From an uncultured Lachnospiraceae bacterium (GTDB lineage: Bacteria > Bacillota > Clostridia > Lachnospirales > Lachnospiraceae), in NCBI GenBank assembly GCA_944383965.1, contig CALWRQ010000002.1:1-58373 (forward strand): a stretch of DNA of 58,373 bases, written 5' to 3'. Below are positions 16,759-26,294 of the stretch, one piece after another; position 1 is the first letter of the stretch; each line of letters starts with the position of its first letter. Both the position numbers and the translations under genes were made by a program. A model generated the notes under the pieces. The model was not told the origin of the DNA, ran no database searches, and saw nothing but the letters and a program-made list of their open reading frames with translations.

Positions 16759-18402
16759 TCAGTTCTTGTAGGTCTTGCTCAGGAATACATTTCCTGTGGG
16801 ATGATAGATGAAATTGTGTACGTTGGATACGTAGGCAGACAGATTCTCCTGATGAGAGATGGGAAGCCATACGCATTCATCGGCAACCTTCTGCTCCATA
16901 GCCTCATAAGCTGCATTTCTCTCATCGCCGTTGGGCAGTGCAGCTGCCTCAGCCAGCATCTGATTGAACTCTTCGTTCTTGTAGTGAGCAACGTTCATGC
17001 CCGGATCTTCATGAGCCAGCAGATACATGAAGTTGTCGGGGTCGCCGTTGTCGCCGTTCCAGCCGTACAGGCATACATCATAGCCGCCGCCGTTGATCTT
17101 ATCTTTGTAGGTGGTCCAGTCATAAGAATCAATGGTGCAGTTTACGCCTACCTTGGACCAATATCCCTGCAGCGCTTCAGCCAGCGTCTGACCGGTGGCT
17201 GTGTTGTAGGGTCTGGGGTTGGTGTAGGTCATCATGTGAAGCTCCGTTACTCCCTTCTCCTTCAGAGTAGCGGCTGCAGCCTCCGGATCGTAAGCAACCT
17301 GCTGAACATTGCTGCTGTATCCGGGCATGAAGCTGGGAAGAATGGTGGTTGCCTGAGAAGCGTAGCCTCTGTACAGGCTTTCTACCAGCTCCGGTACATT
17401 TACTGCTTGAGAAAGGGCCTTGCGCACTTCCGGATCAGTAAGCACATCGGTGTTGTAGCCAAGGTAGTTGATATTCATTCCCTCTACCTGATTGAGTACG
17501 CAGCCGGCAGCGGTGATCTGGTCTACCACATTGGCGTCAATACCGTCGATGATGTCAACTTCACCATTGGTAAGAGCTACTACACGGGCAGAGTTGTCTG
17601 TGATCGTACGGAAAACAATGTTCTTGGCAACACCCTTCTCACCCCAGTAGTCTTCATTTCTTTCCATGACAACAGCTTCGCCCTTATCCCATCTTACAAA
17701 CTTATAGGGACCGGTTCCGACGGGATTTTCGTTCAGATTGTTGTCATATTTCTCGCAGGCAGCGGGGCTTACGATAGGAGCGCCCAGAGACATGGCAAGG
17801 TTATTCAGGAACGGAGTGCTGGCTTTGCTGAGTTTGAATTCCACTGTGTAGTCATCAATCACATTGCATTCAGCCACATCACCGTAAACAAAATCACCGT
17901 AGGTCATATTCTCTTCTTTGTTGATCGTCTGACGATCTACATTGAATTTTACGGCTTCTGCGTTGAAATCCGTACCGTCATGGAACTTAACGCCCTGACG
18001 GAGATGGAAGGTGTAGGTCAGGCCGTCATCACTGATATCCCAGCTTTCAGCCAGACAGGGCTCTACCTCTGTGTTGGAATCTCCGAACTTCAGAAGCCCC
18101 TCGTACATCTGTACGATCGGTTTGGAAGATTCTCCGTCATCCACAATGGCCGGATCCAGTCCTCTCGGATCTGCTCCCTGGGCAAAGGTGATGGTCTGCT
18201 CACGGTCTACATCTGCAGGAACTTCGCCGAACTCTTTGAGAGCTTCTCCTGCCTCTGCTGCAGAAGCTGCCGCCTCAGTCTCGCCGCTGCCCGTGCTCTG
18301 AGCTGCGGTTTCCTCCGCCGCTGTGCCGCTCTGGCCGCCGCATGCCGCCATGGATACTGCCATGGCAGTACACAACAGGGTGCTGATAACTTTCTTTCTC
18401 AT
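16759..18402 (-). CDS. Peptide ABC transporter substrate-binding lipoprotein (family 5), copy 1
   Basis: A 547-residue family 5 extracellular solute-binding protein of the DppA/OppA group. A lipoprotein signal peptide ends at the lipobox MAAC (Cys21), followed by a Ser/Gly/Glu/Ala-rich linker. The core has the family hallmark HDGTDFNAEAVKFNVDR. It captures peptides or similar cargo outside the cell for the DppBCDF-type importer encoded just upstream. It is strikingly similar along its whole length to the binding protein at 22543-24177, so the two are tandem paralogues at opposite ends of one operon. The ribosome site is GGAGGAG. Two small stem-loops separate it from the upstream ATPase gene. 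Confidence 0.93.
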   Translation of the reverse strand: MRKKVISTLLCTAMAVSMAACGGQSGTAAEETAAQSTGSGETEAAASAAEAGEALKEFGEVPADVDREQTITFAQGADPRGLDPAIVDDGESSKPIVQMYEGLLKFGDSNTEVEPCLAESWDISDDGLTYTFHLRQGVKFHDGTDFNAEAVKFNVDRQTINKEENMTYGDFVYGDVAECNVIDDYTVEFKLSKASTPFLNNLAMSLGAPIVSPAACEKYDNNLNENPVGTGPYKFVRWDKGEAVVMERNEDYWGEKGVAKNIVFRTITDNSARVVALTNGEVDIIDGIDANVVDQITAAGCVLNQVEGMNINYLGYNTDVLTDPEVRKALSQAVNVPELVESLYRGYASQATTILPSFMPGYSSNVQQVAYDPEAAAATLKEKGVTELHMMTYTNPRPYNTATGQTLAEALQGYWSKVGVNCTIDSYDWTTYKDKINGGGYDVCLYGWNGDNGDPDNFMYLLAHEDPGMNVAHYKNEEFNQMLAEAAALPNGDERNAAYEAMEQKVADECVWLPISHQENLSAYVSNVHNFIYHPTGNVFLSKTYKN

Positions 18403-18427
18403 TGCTTACTCCTCCTCTTTTTTTATT

Positions 18428-18444
18428 GCGTTACGGGGTAACGC
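18428..18444 (-). other. 7-bp stem-loop before binding-protein copy 1
   Basis: GCGTTAC and GTAACGC form a perfect 7-bp stem with a 3-base loop, about 25 bases before the start codon of the downstream gene. It has no T run on the minus strand, so it is more likely an mRNA structural element than a terminator. Confidence 0.5.
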
Positions 18445-18458
18445 TGAATCTATGGTAT

Positions 18459-18475
18459 CGGAGGAAACTCCTCCG
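18459..18475 (-). other. 7-bp stem-loop after the DppF-type gene
   Basis: CGGAGGA and TCCTCCG form a perfect 7-bp stem with a 3-base loop, 7 bases after the end of the ATPase gene. It could protect the 3' end of the processed upstream mRNA. Confidence 0.5.
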
Positions 18476-18482
18476 TTCCCAT

Positions 18483-19475
18483 CTACTGGGGATTTTCATC
18501 ATAGAGATGACAGGCTACCTGATGGTCATTGCCGATGTTTTTAAGCTCGGGAAGGATATCATCACAGCCGGCACATTTTTTGAAGCATCTGGAGCTGAAC
18601 CGGCATCCCTTCGGCGGATTGATCGGTGTGGGAACATCGCCCGTAAGAATGATCCGCTCTTTTTTCTTTGTGATATCTGTGGACGGAATAGCGGAAAGGA
18701 GAGCCTGCGTGTAGGGATTCAGCGGATTGTCATAAATTTCGTGCTTTCCGGCCACTTCCATCAGCTTGCCCAGATACATGACACCCACGCGGTCACTGAT
18801 GTGCTTGACCACGTTCAGTCCGTGAGCAATGAACAGATAGGTAAGTCCGAACTGATCTTTCAGATCGTCCAGCAGGTTCAGAACCTGAGCCTGAATGGAA
18901 ACGTCCAGGGCAGAAACCGGCTCGTCGCATACGATCAGCTTGGGCTGTACGGCCAGTGCTCTGGCAATTCCCACTCTCTGTCGCTGTCCGCCGGAGAATT
19001 CATGGGGATAGCGGTTTCTCTGATGATTGGCCAGACCTACGCAGTTCAGCAGATAGGTGACCCGGTCCTCAATCTGATTTTCAGGAAGCAGATGATTGAT
19101 TCGGATCGGCTCTGCTATAATATCGCCGATAGTCATACGGGGGTTTAAGGATGCGTAGGGATCCTGGAAGATCAGCTGGATATCCTTGCAGTATTTGCGC
19201 CGCTCCTGAGGACGAAGCTTGGAAATATCCACACCGTTGTATATGATTTCTCCGGAGGTGGGCTTGTACAGGTCCACCAGCATTTTTCCGATGGTGGATT
19301 TTCCGCAGCCGGACTCTCCTACCAGTCCGAACGCCTCTCCTTTATAGATTTTGAAGGAAACATCGTCCACCGCTTTCAGAATGGAGGTGGGCTTCCCGAA
19401 AAAGCTGGTTTCCACGGTAAAATATTTTTTCAGATTCTTTACTTCCAGAAGAACCTCTCTCTTATCTTCACTCAT
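18483..19475 (-). CDS. Peptide ABC transporter ATPase, DppF/OppF-type
   Basis: A 330-residue ATPase subunit of a peptide importer. Walker A is GESGCGKST, the signature is FSGGQRQRV and Walker B is IVCDEPVSALD. The C-terminal oligopeptide-transporter extension carries cysteines (RFSSRCFKKCAGC) that resemble the Fe-S-type Cys motif seen in DppD/DppF proteins. It pairs with the DppD-type ATPase encoded directly upstream, one base apart. Transported substrate cannot be read from the sequence; di- or oligopeptides are the family default. Confidence 0.93.
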   Translation of the reverse strand: MSEDKREVLLEVKNLKKYFTVETSFFGKPTSILKAVDDVSFKIYKGEAFGLVGESGCGKSTIGKMLVDLYKPTSGEIIYNGVDISKLRPQERRKYCKDIQLIFQDPYASLNPRMTIGDIIAEPIRINHLLPENQIEDRVTYLLNCVGLANHQRNRYPHEFSGGQRQRVGIARALAVQPKLIVCDEPVSALDVSIQAQVLNLLDDLKDQFGLTYLFIAHGLNVVKHISDRVGVMYLGKLMEVAGKHEIYDNPLNPYTQALLSAIPSTDITKKKERIILTGDVPTPINPPKGCRFSSRCFKKCAGCDDILPELKNIGNDHQVACHLYDENPQ

Positions 19476-20459
19476 TTACTCGTTTCCCTCCCCTTCTTCT
19501 TCCTCGCTCACCAGGAAGCAGCGTACCTGTCTGCCGTCCTCCGTGGTGATGAGTTTGGGCATATGCTCTTTGCACTTTTCCATACAGTGATCGCAGCGAT
19601 CGGCAAAGGAGCAGCCTTTCGGCAGCCTGGTGGGATCGGGGACAATGCCCTTGATCATGTAGAGACGATCCCGGTCTTCATCCATTTTGGGAATGGAATC
19701 CAGCAGGCCCTGGGTATAGGGATGAAGCGGCTTGGTGAACAGCTGCTGAACCGTTGCCTGCTCTACAACACGGCCGCAGTACATAACGACTACCCGGTCA
19801 GCCGTTTCTGCTACCACGCCCAGATCATGGGTGATCAGAAGAACGGCCATTCCCAGCTCGTTGCGCAGACGGTTGATCAGATCCAGGATCTGTGCCTGAA
19901 TCGTCACATCCAGGGCCGTGGTCGGTTCATCGGCAATCAGCAGTTCCGGATGACAGGAAAGGGCCATGGCGATCATAACTCTCTGACGCATACCGCCGGA
20001 CATCTGATGGGGATAATCATGGGCGCGCTTCTCCGGTGCAGGAATACCAACCAGGTCCAGCATCTTTACTGCCCTCTGAAAGGCTTCTTCTTTGCTGACT
20101 TTTTCATGAGTCAGAATATTTTCCATGATCTGATCCTTGATCCGGTATACCGGATTCAGAGAAGTCATGGGTTCCTGGAAGATCATGGAAATCCTGTCTC
20201 CGCGGATCTTTTCCATCTCTTTTTTGCTTTTCTTCAGCAGGTCCTCTCCGTTGAAAAGAATCTCTCCTCCGGCTACCCGGCCGGGTTCCTGGATCAATCC
20301 CATGACAGAAAGAGACGTGACGCTTTTTCCGGAGCCGGATTCTCCCACTACTGCCAGAATCTCTCCCTTGTCAACCTGAAAGCTGACGCCGTTTACGGCT
20401 TTTACAGTACCACGTTTTATTTTGAATTCTGTTTCCAGATTTTTTACATCCAATAACAT
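19476..20459 (-). CDS. Peptide ABC transporter ATPase, DppD/OppD-type
   Basis: A 327-residue ATPase. Walker A is GESGSGKS, the signature MSGGMRQRV and Walker [12 protein letters not shown]. The C-terminal region ([26 protein letters not shown]) has the clustered cysteines of the oligopeptide ATPase tail. It forms a heterodimer with the DppF-type subunit encoded next. The gene ends at the base before the next gene's stretch begins, so the two are tightly coupled. It lies 11 bp after the DppC-type permease. Confidence 0.93.
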   Translation of the reverse strand: MLLDVKNLETEFKIKRGTVKAVNGVSFQVDKGEILAVVGESGSGKSVTSLSVMGLIQEPGRVAGGEILFNGEDLLKKSKKEMEKIRGDRISMIFQEPMTSLNPVYRIKDQIMENILTHEKVSKEEAFQRAVKMLDLVGIPAPEKRAHDYPHQMSGGMRQRVMIAMALSCHPELLIADEPTTALDVTIQAQILDLINRLRNELGMAVLLITHDLGVVAETADRVVVMYCGRVVEQATVQQLFTKPLHPYTQGLLDSIPKMDEDRDRLYMIKGIVPDPTRLPKGCSFADRCDHCMEKCKEHMPKLITTEDGRQVRCFLVSEEEEGEGNE

Positions 20460-20470
20460 ACGGCTCCTCC

Positions 20471-21364
20471 TTACACACGTTCTTTCGGATCAAGGGCATC
20501 TCTCAGACCGTCTCCGAACAGGTTGAAAGCCAGTACAGCCAGCGTAATGGCAAGTCCCGGGAAAATCAGAGTATAGGGCGCGGAAAATATGTAGGTTCTT
20601 GCCCGGCCCAGCATATCTCCCCACTCTGCCATGGGAGGCTGAACTCCCATGCCTAAGAAGCCAAGGGCAGCCGTATCCAGAATTGCAGTGGAAATTCCCA
20701 GTGTGGCACGGACCACAATGGAAGAAATCACGTTGGGAAGAATGTGACGGAAAATAATACGTCCGTCCGAGTTGCCGATTACTTTTGCGGCAGCCACATA
20801 ATCATTTTCCTTAACTGAAAGAATGGAGCTTCGTACAATACGGGCATATTCCGGAATGGATACGGTACCGATGGCGATGATTGCCTTATCCAGACCTTTT
20901 CCCAGAGCAGCCATCAGAGTGATAGCCAGAAGGATGGACGGAATGGAAAGCATGATATCCATGCACCGCATGATAAATCCGTCTACCCGACCGCCGAAAT
21001 ATCCGGCAATGGATCCTAAGATCGTGCCGATGATCAGGGAGAAGGCAACGGCGCACAGACCCACCATCAGGGAAATCTTAGTGCCGGAAAGCACACGGGA
21101 GAAAATATCTCTTCCCAGCTGATCCGTTCCGAACCAGTACTGGGCACAGGGTTTTACAAAGGTATGGGCCATATCGGAGTACTCCGGATCATAAGGAGCC
21201 AGCAGGTCTCCGAAAATAGCCAGGAACACCAGGAAAAGAATGACAATCAGACCGGCCAGGGCAGCTTTGTTCTTCTTAAGGGTCTCCCACATGACACGGA
21301 TCTGAGACTCCGGCTTTTCAATGACCTCACCGGCCACTACTTCTGTACGTTTTTTCTTGCTCAT
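20471..21364 (-). CDS. Peptide ABC transporter permease, DppC/OppC-type
   Basis: A 297-residue inner permease with an N-terminal OppC_N segment (single helix at about 33-55) followed by five more helices. The EAA-type coupling loop is visible in [26 protein letters not shown]. It has [19 protein letters not shown], a family hallmark. It forms the membrane channel together with the DppB-type permease encoded 3 bp upstream. Confidence 0.93.
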   Translation of the reverse strand: MSKKKRTEVVAGEVIEKPESQIRVMWETLKKNKAALAGLIVILFLVFLAIFGDLLAPYDPEYSDMAHTFVKPCAQYWFGTDQLGRDIFSRVLSGTKISLMVGLCAVAFSLIIGTILGSIAGYFGGRVDGFIMRCMDIMLSIPSILLAITLMAALGKGLDKAIIAIGTVSIPEYARIVRSSILSVKENDYVAAAKVIGNSDGRIIFRHILPNVISSIVVRATLGISTAILDTAALGFLGMGVQPPMAEWGDMLGRARTYIFSAPYTLIFPGLAITLAVLAFNLFGDGLRDALDPKERV

Positions 21365-21367
21365 GGC

Positions 21368-22384
21368 TCAGGCCTCCTTTCCGGAATATTTGATTCTGGG
21401 ATCGAGGAAGGCGTATACCACGTCCACGATCAGGTTCATCAGTACGAAAATCACAGCGATCAGCAGAACCACACCCTGTACGACCGGGAAATCAGATTTC
21501 ATGATGCACTGTACCGTATAATTGCCGATTCCGGGCCAGGAATATACGGATTCCGTCAGAACTGCTCCGCCGAGCAGGGATCCCAGCTGCAGACCGATCA
21601 CGGTTGCTACGGGAAGCATGGCGTTGCGCAGAGCATGGCGGCGGTTGACCTTTCCCTCAGAAACACCTTTTGCCCGTGCAGTACGGATATAATCCTGGTT
21701 CAGCGTTTCCAGCATGCTGGAACGGGTCATACGGGCGATGATGGCCATGGAATAAAGGCTGAGGGTCACTGCAGGAAGAACCAGGTGCTGAAGCACATCC
21801 TTCAGAGCCTCCATATCTCCTGCCAGAATGCTGTCGATGATCATAAATCCGGTCACCGTATCCGGACGGAGGGCCGGATCGACCCGGCCGGTTGACGGCA
21901 GCCAGTGCAGAGTACCGGAAAACAGGATGATAAGCATGATTCCCAGCCAGAAAATGGGTACGGAAACACCCACAAGAGACAAAAGCATGCCGCCGTTGTC
22001 AAAAATGGAGTTTTTATGTACGGCGGAAATCACACCGACGATAATTCCCAGTACGGATGCCAGAATGATGGCAATGATGGCAAGTTCAACCGTGGCAGGA
22101 AAACGGGACATGATCTCATCTACCACGGGTGTTTTGGTGTAATAGGATGTGCCCAGATCTCCGGTCAGGGCGCCTTTGATGAAGTCCACATACTGGACTA
22201 TGATCGGATCGTTTAAGCCATTTGCAGTTCTCCATGCTTCCATGCTTTCCTGTGTGGCGTGCTGTCCCAGAACGATGGGGGCGGGATCAGGCGCGCAGAC
22301 ACGCATCAGAAAGAACACAATGAGCGATACCCCGAACAGCACCGGGATGAGCAGGAGCAGTCTCTTCACAATGTACTTTACCAT
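21368..22384 (-). CDS. Peptide ABC transporter permease, DppB/OppB-type
   Basis: A 338-residue permease starting with the typical MVKYIVKRLLLLIPVLFGVS helix. The hallmark GLNDPIIVQYVDFIKGALTGDLGTS follows, as does an EAA loop in TRSSMLETLNQDYIRTARAKGVSE. It is the first gene of the dppBCDF-like unit. The start has AGAGAGG about 8 bases upstream. A 158-bp gap with two overlapping stem-loops separates it from the upstream binding-protein gene, which probably lowers its expression relative to the binding protein. Confidence 0.93.
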   Translation of the reverse strand: MVKYIVKRLLLLIPVLFGVSLIVFFLMRVCAPDPAPIVLGQHATQESMEAWRTANGLNDPIIVQYVDFIKGALTGDLGTSYYTKTPVVDEIMSRFPATVELAIIAIILASVLGIIVGVISAVHKNSIFDNGGMLLSLVGVSVPIFWLGIMLIILFSGTLHWLPSTGRVDPALRPDTVTGFMIIDSILAGDMEALKDVLQHLVLPAVTLSLYSMAIIARMTRSSMLETLNQDYIRTARAKGVSEGKVNRRHALRNAMLPVATVIGLQLGSLLGGAVLTESVYSWPGIGNYTVQCIMKSDFPVVQGVVLLIAVIFVLMNLIVDVVYAFLDPRIKYSGKEA

Positions 22385-22463
22385 TTCTTCTACCTCTCTT
22401 CTCTTATTTTCAGGTGGAGCAGTCGATTTCTGAACCGGTCATCCCCAGGCAGCAGCTCAGAAA

Positions 22464-22519
22464 CGGACTGTTCCGTCAAAACAGTCCGGACCGCTGTCAG
22501 AAGTGGGCAGCGGTCCGGA
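22464..22519 (-). other. Overlapping, mutually exclusive stem-loops between binding protein and permease genes
   Basis: CGGACTGTT (22464-22472) pairs with AACAGTCCG (22480-22488), a 9-bp stem. The 12 bases at 22485-22496 also pair perfectly with 22508-22519. Bases 22485-22488 belong to both stems, so only one can form fully. The element begins about 24 bases after the stop of the binding protein gene. There is no long T run, so it may act as an mRNA stabiliser or partial attenuator. Confidence 0.6.
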
Positions 22520-22542
22520 TTCCGGTGAGTCGGACGGTACGA

Positions 22543-24177
22543 TCAGTTTTTGTATGTCTGACTCAGGTAAGGATTTCCGGTGGGATGATAAATAAAGTTC
22601 TGAACATTGCTTACATAAGCAGCCAGGTTTTCCTGATGAGAAATGGGCAGCCATACATTTTCAGAAGCAATTTTCTGCTCCATCTCTGCGTAAGCGGCAT
22701 TTCTCTCGTCTCCGTTGGGAAGAGCTGCAGCGGCAGCAAGCATTTCGTTGAATGCTTCGTCGTGATACTGCGCTACGTTCAGTTCAATGTCCTCGGCAGC
22801 AAACAGGTTCAGGAAGTTGTCAGGATCTCCGTTGTCTCCGATCCAGCCGTAGAGACATACATCGTAATCACCGGTTCCGACTTTCTCTTTATAAGTTGTC
22901 CAGTCATAAGCATCGATCACGCAGTTTACACCTACCTTTGCCCAATATCCCTGGATCGCCTCAGCCAGAGTCTGACCGGTAGCGGTATTGTACGGCCGGG
23001 GATTGGTATAGGTGAGCATATGGATCTCGGTCACGCCCTTATCAGCCAGGATCTGCTGTGCTTCCTCAGGATTGTAGGCAGTCTGAGTCACATCCGCACT
23101 GTAACCGGGCATGAAGGACGGAAGGATGGTGGTTGCCTGGGTTGCATATCCCTTGTAAAGGCTCTGCACCAGCTCCGGTACGTTCACGGCAGCGGAAAGT
23201 GCCTTCCGCACATCCGGATCCGTAATACGTTCCATGTTGTATGCCAGATAGTTGATATTCATACCTTCTGTCTTGTTGAGCAGACATCCTGCAGCCGTGA
23301 TCTGATCCACCACGTTTGCGTCGATTCCGTCAATAATATCCACTTCTCCGTTGGTAAGAGCTACCACACGGGCAGAGTTATCAGTAATGGTGCGGAACAC
23401 GATTTCCTTTGAAACGCCGGGATCGCCCCAGTAATCATCAAAGCGTTCCATAACGACTGCTTCGTTCTTGTCCCATCTGACAAATTTGTAGGGGCCGGTA
23501 CCGCAGGGAGCTTCATTCAGGTTGCCGCCTGCTGCCTCGCAGGCAGTGGGGCTTACCATCAGGGCGCCCAGAGACATGGCCAGATTGTTTAAGAACGGGG
23601 TGCTGGCCGTGCTCAGCTTGATCTCCACAGTATAGTCGTCGATCACGTTGCACTCCGTTACATCTCCGAATACAAAGTCAGCATAAAGCATGTCTTCCGT
23701 TTTGTTTACGGTCTGACGGTCTACGTTGTATTTGACAGCTTCTGCGTTGAAATCCGTTCCGTCATGGAACTTTACGCCCTGTCTTAATTTGAAGGTGTAA
23801 GTCAGACCGTCCTCGCTCACTTCCCAGCTTTCCGCCAGACAGGGTTCTACTTCCGTACTGGAATCAGCAAACTGAGTCAGACCCTCGTACATCTGAACGA
23901 TCGGTTTGGATGATTCACCGTCATCCACAAGAGCCGGGTCAAGACCTCTCGGGTCCGCTCCCTGAGCAAATGTAAGGACCTGTTCCCGGTCCACGTCTGC
24001 CGGAATTTCGGCAAACTCTGTAAGATTTTCAGCGGCAGCTGCAGTGGGGGCAGCTGCCTCGGTGCCTGCACTTTCACCGGAGGCCTGGGAAGAACTGTCT
24101 GTTGCGGCAGATCCTCCTCCACATCCGGAGATGACCACGGCAGTGCACAGCAGTAAGCTGGCAAGCTTCTTTTTCAT
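22543..24177 (-). CDS. Peptide ABC transporter substrate-binding lipoprotein (family 5), copy 2
   Basis: A 544-residue family 5 solute-binding lipoprotein. The lipobox is ISGC with Cys19, followed by a Ser/Gly/Ala-rich linker. The core again contains HDGTDFNAEAVKYNVDR and the GTGPYKFVRWDK stretch shared with copy 1 at 16759-18402. Being first in the operon and right behind a strong promoter (24279-24307), it should be the most highly expressed part, as is usual for binding proteins. Differences from copy 1 are scattered substitutions rather than indels, suggesting divergence of ligand range after duplication. Confidence 0.93.
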   Translation of the reverse strand: MKKKLASLLLCTAVVISGCGGGSAATDSSSQASGESAGTEAAAPTAAAAENLTEFAEIPADVDREQVLTFAQGADPRGLDPALVDDGESSKPIVQMYEGLTQFADSSTEVEPCLAESWEVSEDGLTYTFKLRQGVKFHDGTDFNAEAVKYNVDRQTVNKTEDMLYADFVFGDVTECNVIDDYTVEIKLSTASTPFLNNLAMSLGALMVSPTACEAAGGNLNEAPCGTGPYKFVRWDKNEAVVMERFDDYWGDPGVSKEIVFRTITDNSARVVALTNGEVDIIDGIDANVVDQITAAGCLLNKTEGMNINYLAYNMERITDPDVRKALSAAVNVPELVQSLYKGYATQATTILPSFMPGYSADVTQTAYNPEEAQQILADKGVTEIHMLTYTNPRPYNTATGQTLAEAIQGYWAKVGVNCVIDAYDWTTYKEKVGTGDYDVCLYGWIGDNGDPDNFLNLFAAEDIELNVAQYHDEAFNEMLAAAAALPNGDERNAAYAEMEQKIASENVWLPISHQENLAAYVSNVQNFIYHPTGNPYLSQTYKN

Positions 24178-24278
24178 AATGTCTCCTCCTTGAGTTCTCT
24201 TCCCTTTGCAGATCGGTCAGCATCTTAATTATTACTTTACTACTACTTTAATGTGGCAAATCTGCAACATTGAAGCCG

Positions 24279-24307
24279 ATTATATCCCGAATGAGGACAA
24301 ATTACAA
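24279..24307 (-). promoter_or_regulatory. Strong promoter for the peptide transporter operon
   Basis: On the minus strand: -35 TTGTAA (24307-24302), 17-bp spacer, -10 TATAAT (24284-24279). It predicts a leader of about 95 nt. Upstream the sequence is AT-rich with A tracts that may act as an UP element. The 296-bp gap 24178-24473 holds this promoter and the proA terminator, and no gene. Confidence 0.8.
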
Positions 24308-24395
24308 CTGTTTTTTCGATTTTTTTTACTTTTCGTATAAATATACAACGTTTTTTCCGTGCAAAAGCAACGAAACAGCATAACAGCCGATAGAA

Positions 24396-24465
24396 AATAA
24401 AAAAAGAGCTTATCCGAAGGAAACTACTTTTTATTCATTTCCGGGAAATAAACTCTTTTTTTATT
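24396..24465 (-). terminator. Terminator after proA
   Basis: Two 18-base arms (24396-24413 and 24448-24465) are complementary with one G-U pair. On the minus strand the second arm read ends in CTCTTTTTTTATT, giving a seven-T tract just after the stem. The stem is AT-rich. It lies 9 bases past the proA stop. Confidence 0.7.
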
Positions 24466-24473
24466 CGTTTTGT

Positions 24474-25718
24474 TTAGGGCCTTATCTGTCCGCTTCCATA
24501 AATGATATATTTGGTGGTCGTCAGCTCCTTCAGCCCCATAGGCCCTCTGGCATGAAGCTTCTGGGTACTGATGCCGATCTCTGCTCCGAAGCCGAACTGA
24601 GCGCCGTCCGTAAAACGGGTAGAAGCATTGACATATACAGCTGCCGCATCCACCTCATCCAGAAAACGTTGAGCATTGCTGTAGTCACTGGTGATAATGG
24701 CCTCGGAATGGCCGGTTCCGTAGCGGTTGATATGTGCAATGGCCTCTTCCAGGCTGTCTACCTGCTTTACGGAAAGAATGTAATCCAGGTATTCCGTCCC
24801 CCAGTCCTCTTCTGTGGCAGGAACCATTTCGGGAATCAGGGAACAGCTTGCCTCATCGCCTCTCATTTCTACATTCTTTTCAGACAGGCAATCTTTCAGC
24901 ATGGGAAGGAAGCGGCCGGCTACGGACCGGTGGACCAGAAGGGATTCACAGGCATTGCATACGCCGATGCGCTGAGTTTTCGCATTGTGAACGATCTCGC
25001 AGGCCATTTGAAGATCTGCGGATGCATCTACATAAATATGACAGTTCCCGGTTCCTGTTTCGATCACAGGTACAGTGCTGTTTTCTACTACAGTGCGGAT
25101 CAGACCGGCTCCGCCGCGCGGAATCAGCACATCCAGGAAATCCTTCATGCGCATGAACGCTCTGACTGTATCCCTGCTGGTGTCCGTAATGAGCTGAATG
25201 GCATCTTCAGGGAGAGAGCAGCTGCGCAGCCCTTTCCGTATGGCTTCCGTAATAGCTGTATTGGAATGAATGGCATCGCTTCCGCCGCGCAGGACCACGG
25301 CGTTTCCTGACTTGAAGCAGAGAGCAAAGGCATCGGCTGTCACATTGGGACGGGCTTCATAAATGATCCCGATTACTCCCAGAGGAACCCGTTTTTTTCC
25401 GATGAGAAGTCCGTTTGGCCTTTTCTGCATGGACTCCACTTCTCCGATGGGATCATGGAGCGATGCCACGCTGCGGAGTCCGTCGGCCATGTCACTGACC
25501 CTGGAAGAAGTCAGACGCAGACGGTCCACCAGCCCCGGGCTCATCCCTCGTTCCACTGCTTTTTTCACATCCGCTTCATTGGCGGCAAGGATTTCTGCCT
25601 CATTGGCGCATATGGCCTCTGCGGCCGCTTCCAGAGCGGCGTTTTTTTCCTGCTGGCCCAGGACTGCAAGGATGCGGGATACCTGCTTTGCCCTGGTGCC
25701 GATTTCTGTCAGATTCAT
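24474..25718 (-). CDS. proA: Gamma-glutamyl phosphate reductase ProA
   Basis: A 414-residue ProA, the NADPH-dependent reductase that makes glutamate-5-semialdehyde in proline synthesis. The aldehyde-dehydrogenase-like fold shows the catalytic cysteine in [14 protein letters not shown] and family segments [20 protein letters not shown] and [16 protein letters not shown]. The length is normal. Its partner proB is three genes upstream on the same strand, with a folate enzyme and a DUF896 gene in between, so the pathway is split inside one probable operon. A T-rich hairpin terminator follows. Confidence 0.97.
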   Translation of the reverse strand: MNLTEIGTRAKQVSRILAVLGQQEKNAALEAAAEAICANEAEILAANEADVKKAVERGMSPGLVDRLRLTSSRVSDMADGLRSVASLHDPIGEVESMQKRPNGLLIGKKRVPLGVIGIIYEARPNVTADAFALCFKSGNAVVLRGGSDAIHSNTAITEAIRKGLRSCSLPEDAIQLITDTSRDTVRAFMRMKDFLDVLIPRGGAGLIRTVVENSTVPVIETGTGNCHIYVDASADLQMACEIVHNAKTQRIGVCNACESLLVHRSVAGRFLPMLKDCLSEKNVEMRGDEASCSLIPEMVPATEEDWGTEYLDYILSVKQVDSLEEAIAHINRYGTGHSEAIITSDYSNAQRFLDEVDAAAVYVNASTRFTDGAQFGFGAEIGISTQKLHARGPMGLKELTTTKYIIYGSGQIRP

Positions 25719-25733
25719 AAGATTCCCCTTTCT

Positions 25734-26294
25734 TTAACAGCAGAGCCAGACGGCCTGCTCTGTGATAACTGCATTCATCAGATGATCATGACCTTCCCGG
25801 GGAAGCGGCTCTTCTGCCACCTGAAAGGAAAAGCAGAGACCGAAAGCGGGATGGCCCGGTTCGCGGAAAAAAAAGCGGTCGTAATATCCTCCTCCGTATC
25901 CGATCCTTCCGCCGCACCGGTCAAAAGCCAGCCCGGGGGTGATCACCGGAGCATCCGGGCGGCATACTATCGGGCAATCCGGTCCCGGCTCCCGGATGCC
26001 CATAGCTCCCGGCTTCAAGTCGGAAAAAGAGCGGACCCGGTAAAAGTATATCTGCTGTCCTTCCACTCTGGGGAGCGCAGTTTCGGTTCCTCTGGCCCAT
26101 AGTTCCTTTAAAAGAGCGTCGGTCCCCAGTTCGGAAGGAAGATCCGCATAGCAGAATACAGAGGAAGCTCCTGAGAGCAGGGGAAGAAGCAGATGACAGG
26201 CAGCCAGACTCTTCTCTTCTTTCTCTTTCTCCGTAAGCTGCCGGCGCAGCGCTTTGATCTTTCTCCGTACGGCAGACTTTTCTTCTTCAGTCAT
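25734..26294 (-). CDS. 5-formyltetrahydrofolate cyclo-ligase
   Basis: A 186-residue 5-FTHF cyclo-ligase, which uses ATP to convert 5-formyl-THF to methenyl-THF. The signature GGRIGYGGGYYDRFF lies near residues 130-145, and the N-terminal basic segment VRRKIKALRRQLTEKE is typical. It salvages folate blocked as the 5-formyl form. The start overlaps the stop of the upstream DUF896 gene by 4 bp, and proA follows after 15 bp. Confidence 0.93.
   Translation of the reverse strand: MTEEEKSAVRRKIKALRRQLTEKEKEEKSLAACHLLLPLLSGASSVFCYADLPSELGTDALLKELWARGTETALPRVEGQQIYFYRVRSFSDLKPGAMGIREPGPDCPIVCRPDAPVITPGLAFDRCGGRIGYGGGYYDRFFFREPGHPAFGLCFSFQVAEEPLPREGHDHLMNAVITEQAVWLCC

Noticed and set aside
16801-18441. 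546-codon open frame on the plus strand
   Set aside because: It lies antisense to the lipoprotein gene and has no family likeness or ribosome site; a by-product of codon composition. The same holds for other long antisense frames such as 9280-10905, 2466-3725 and 47994-49598.
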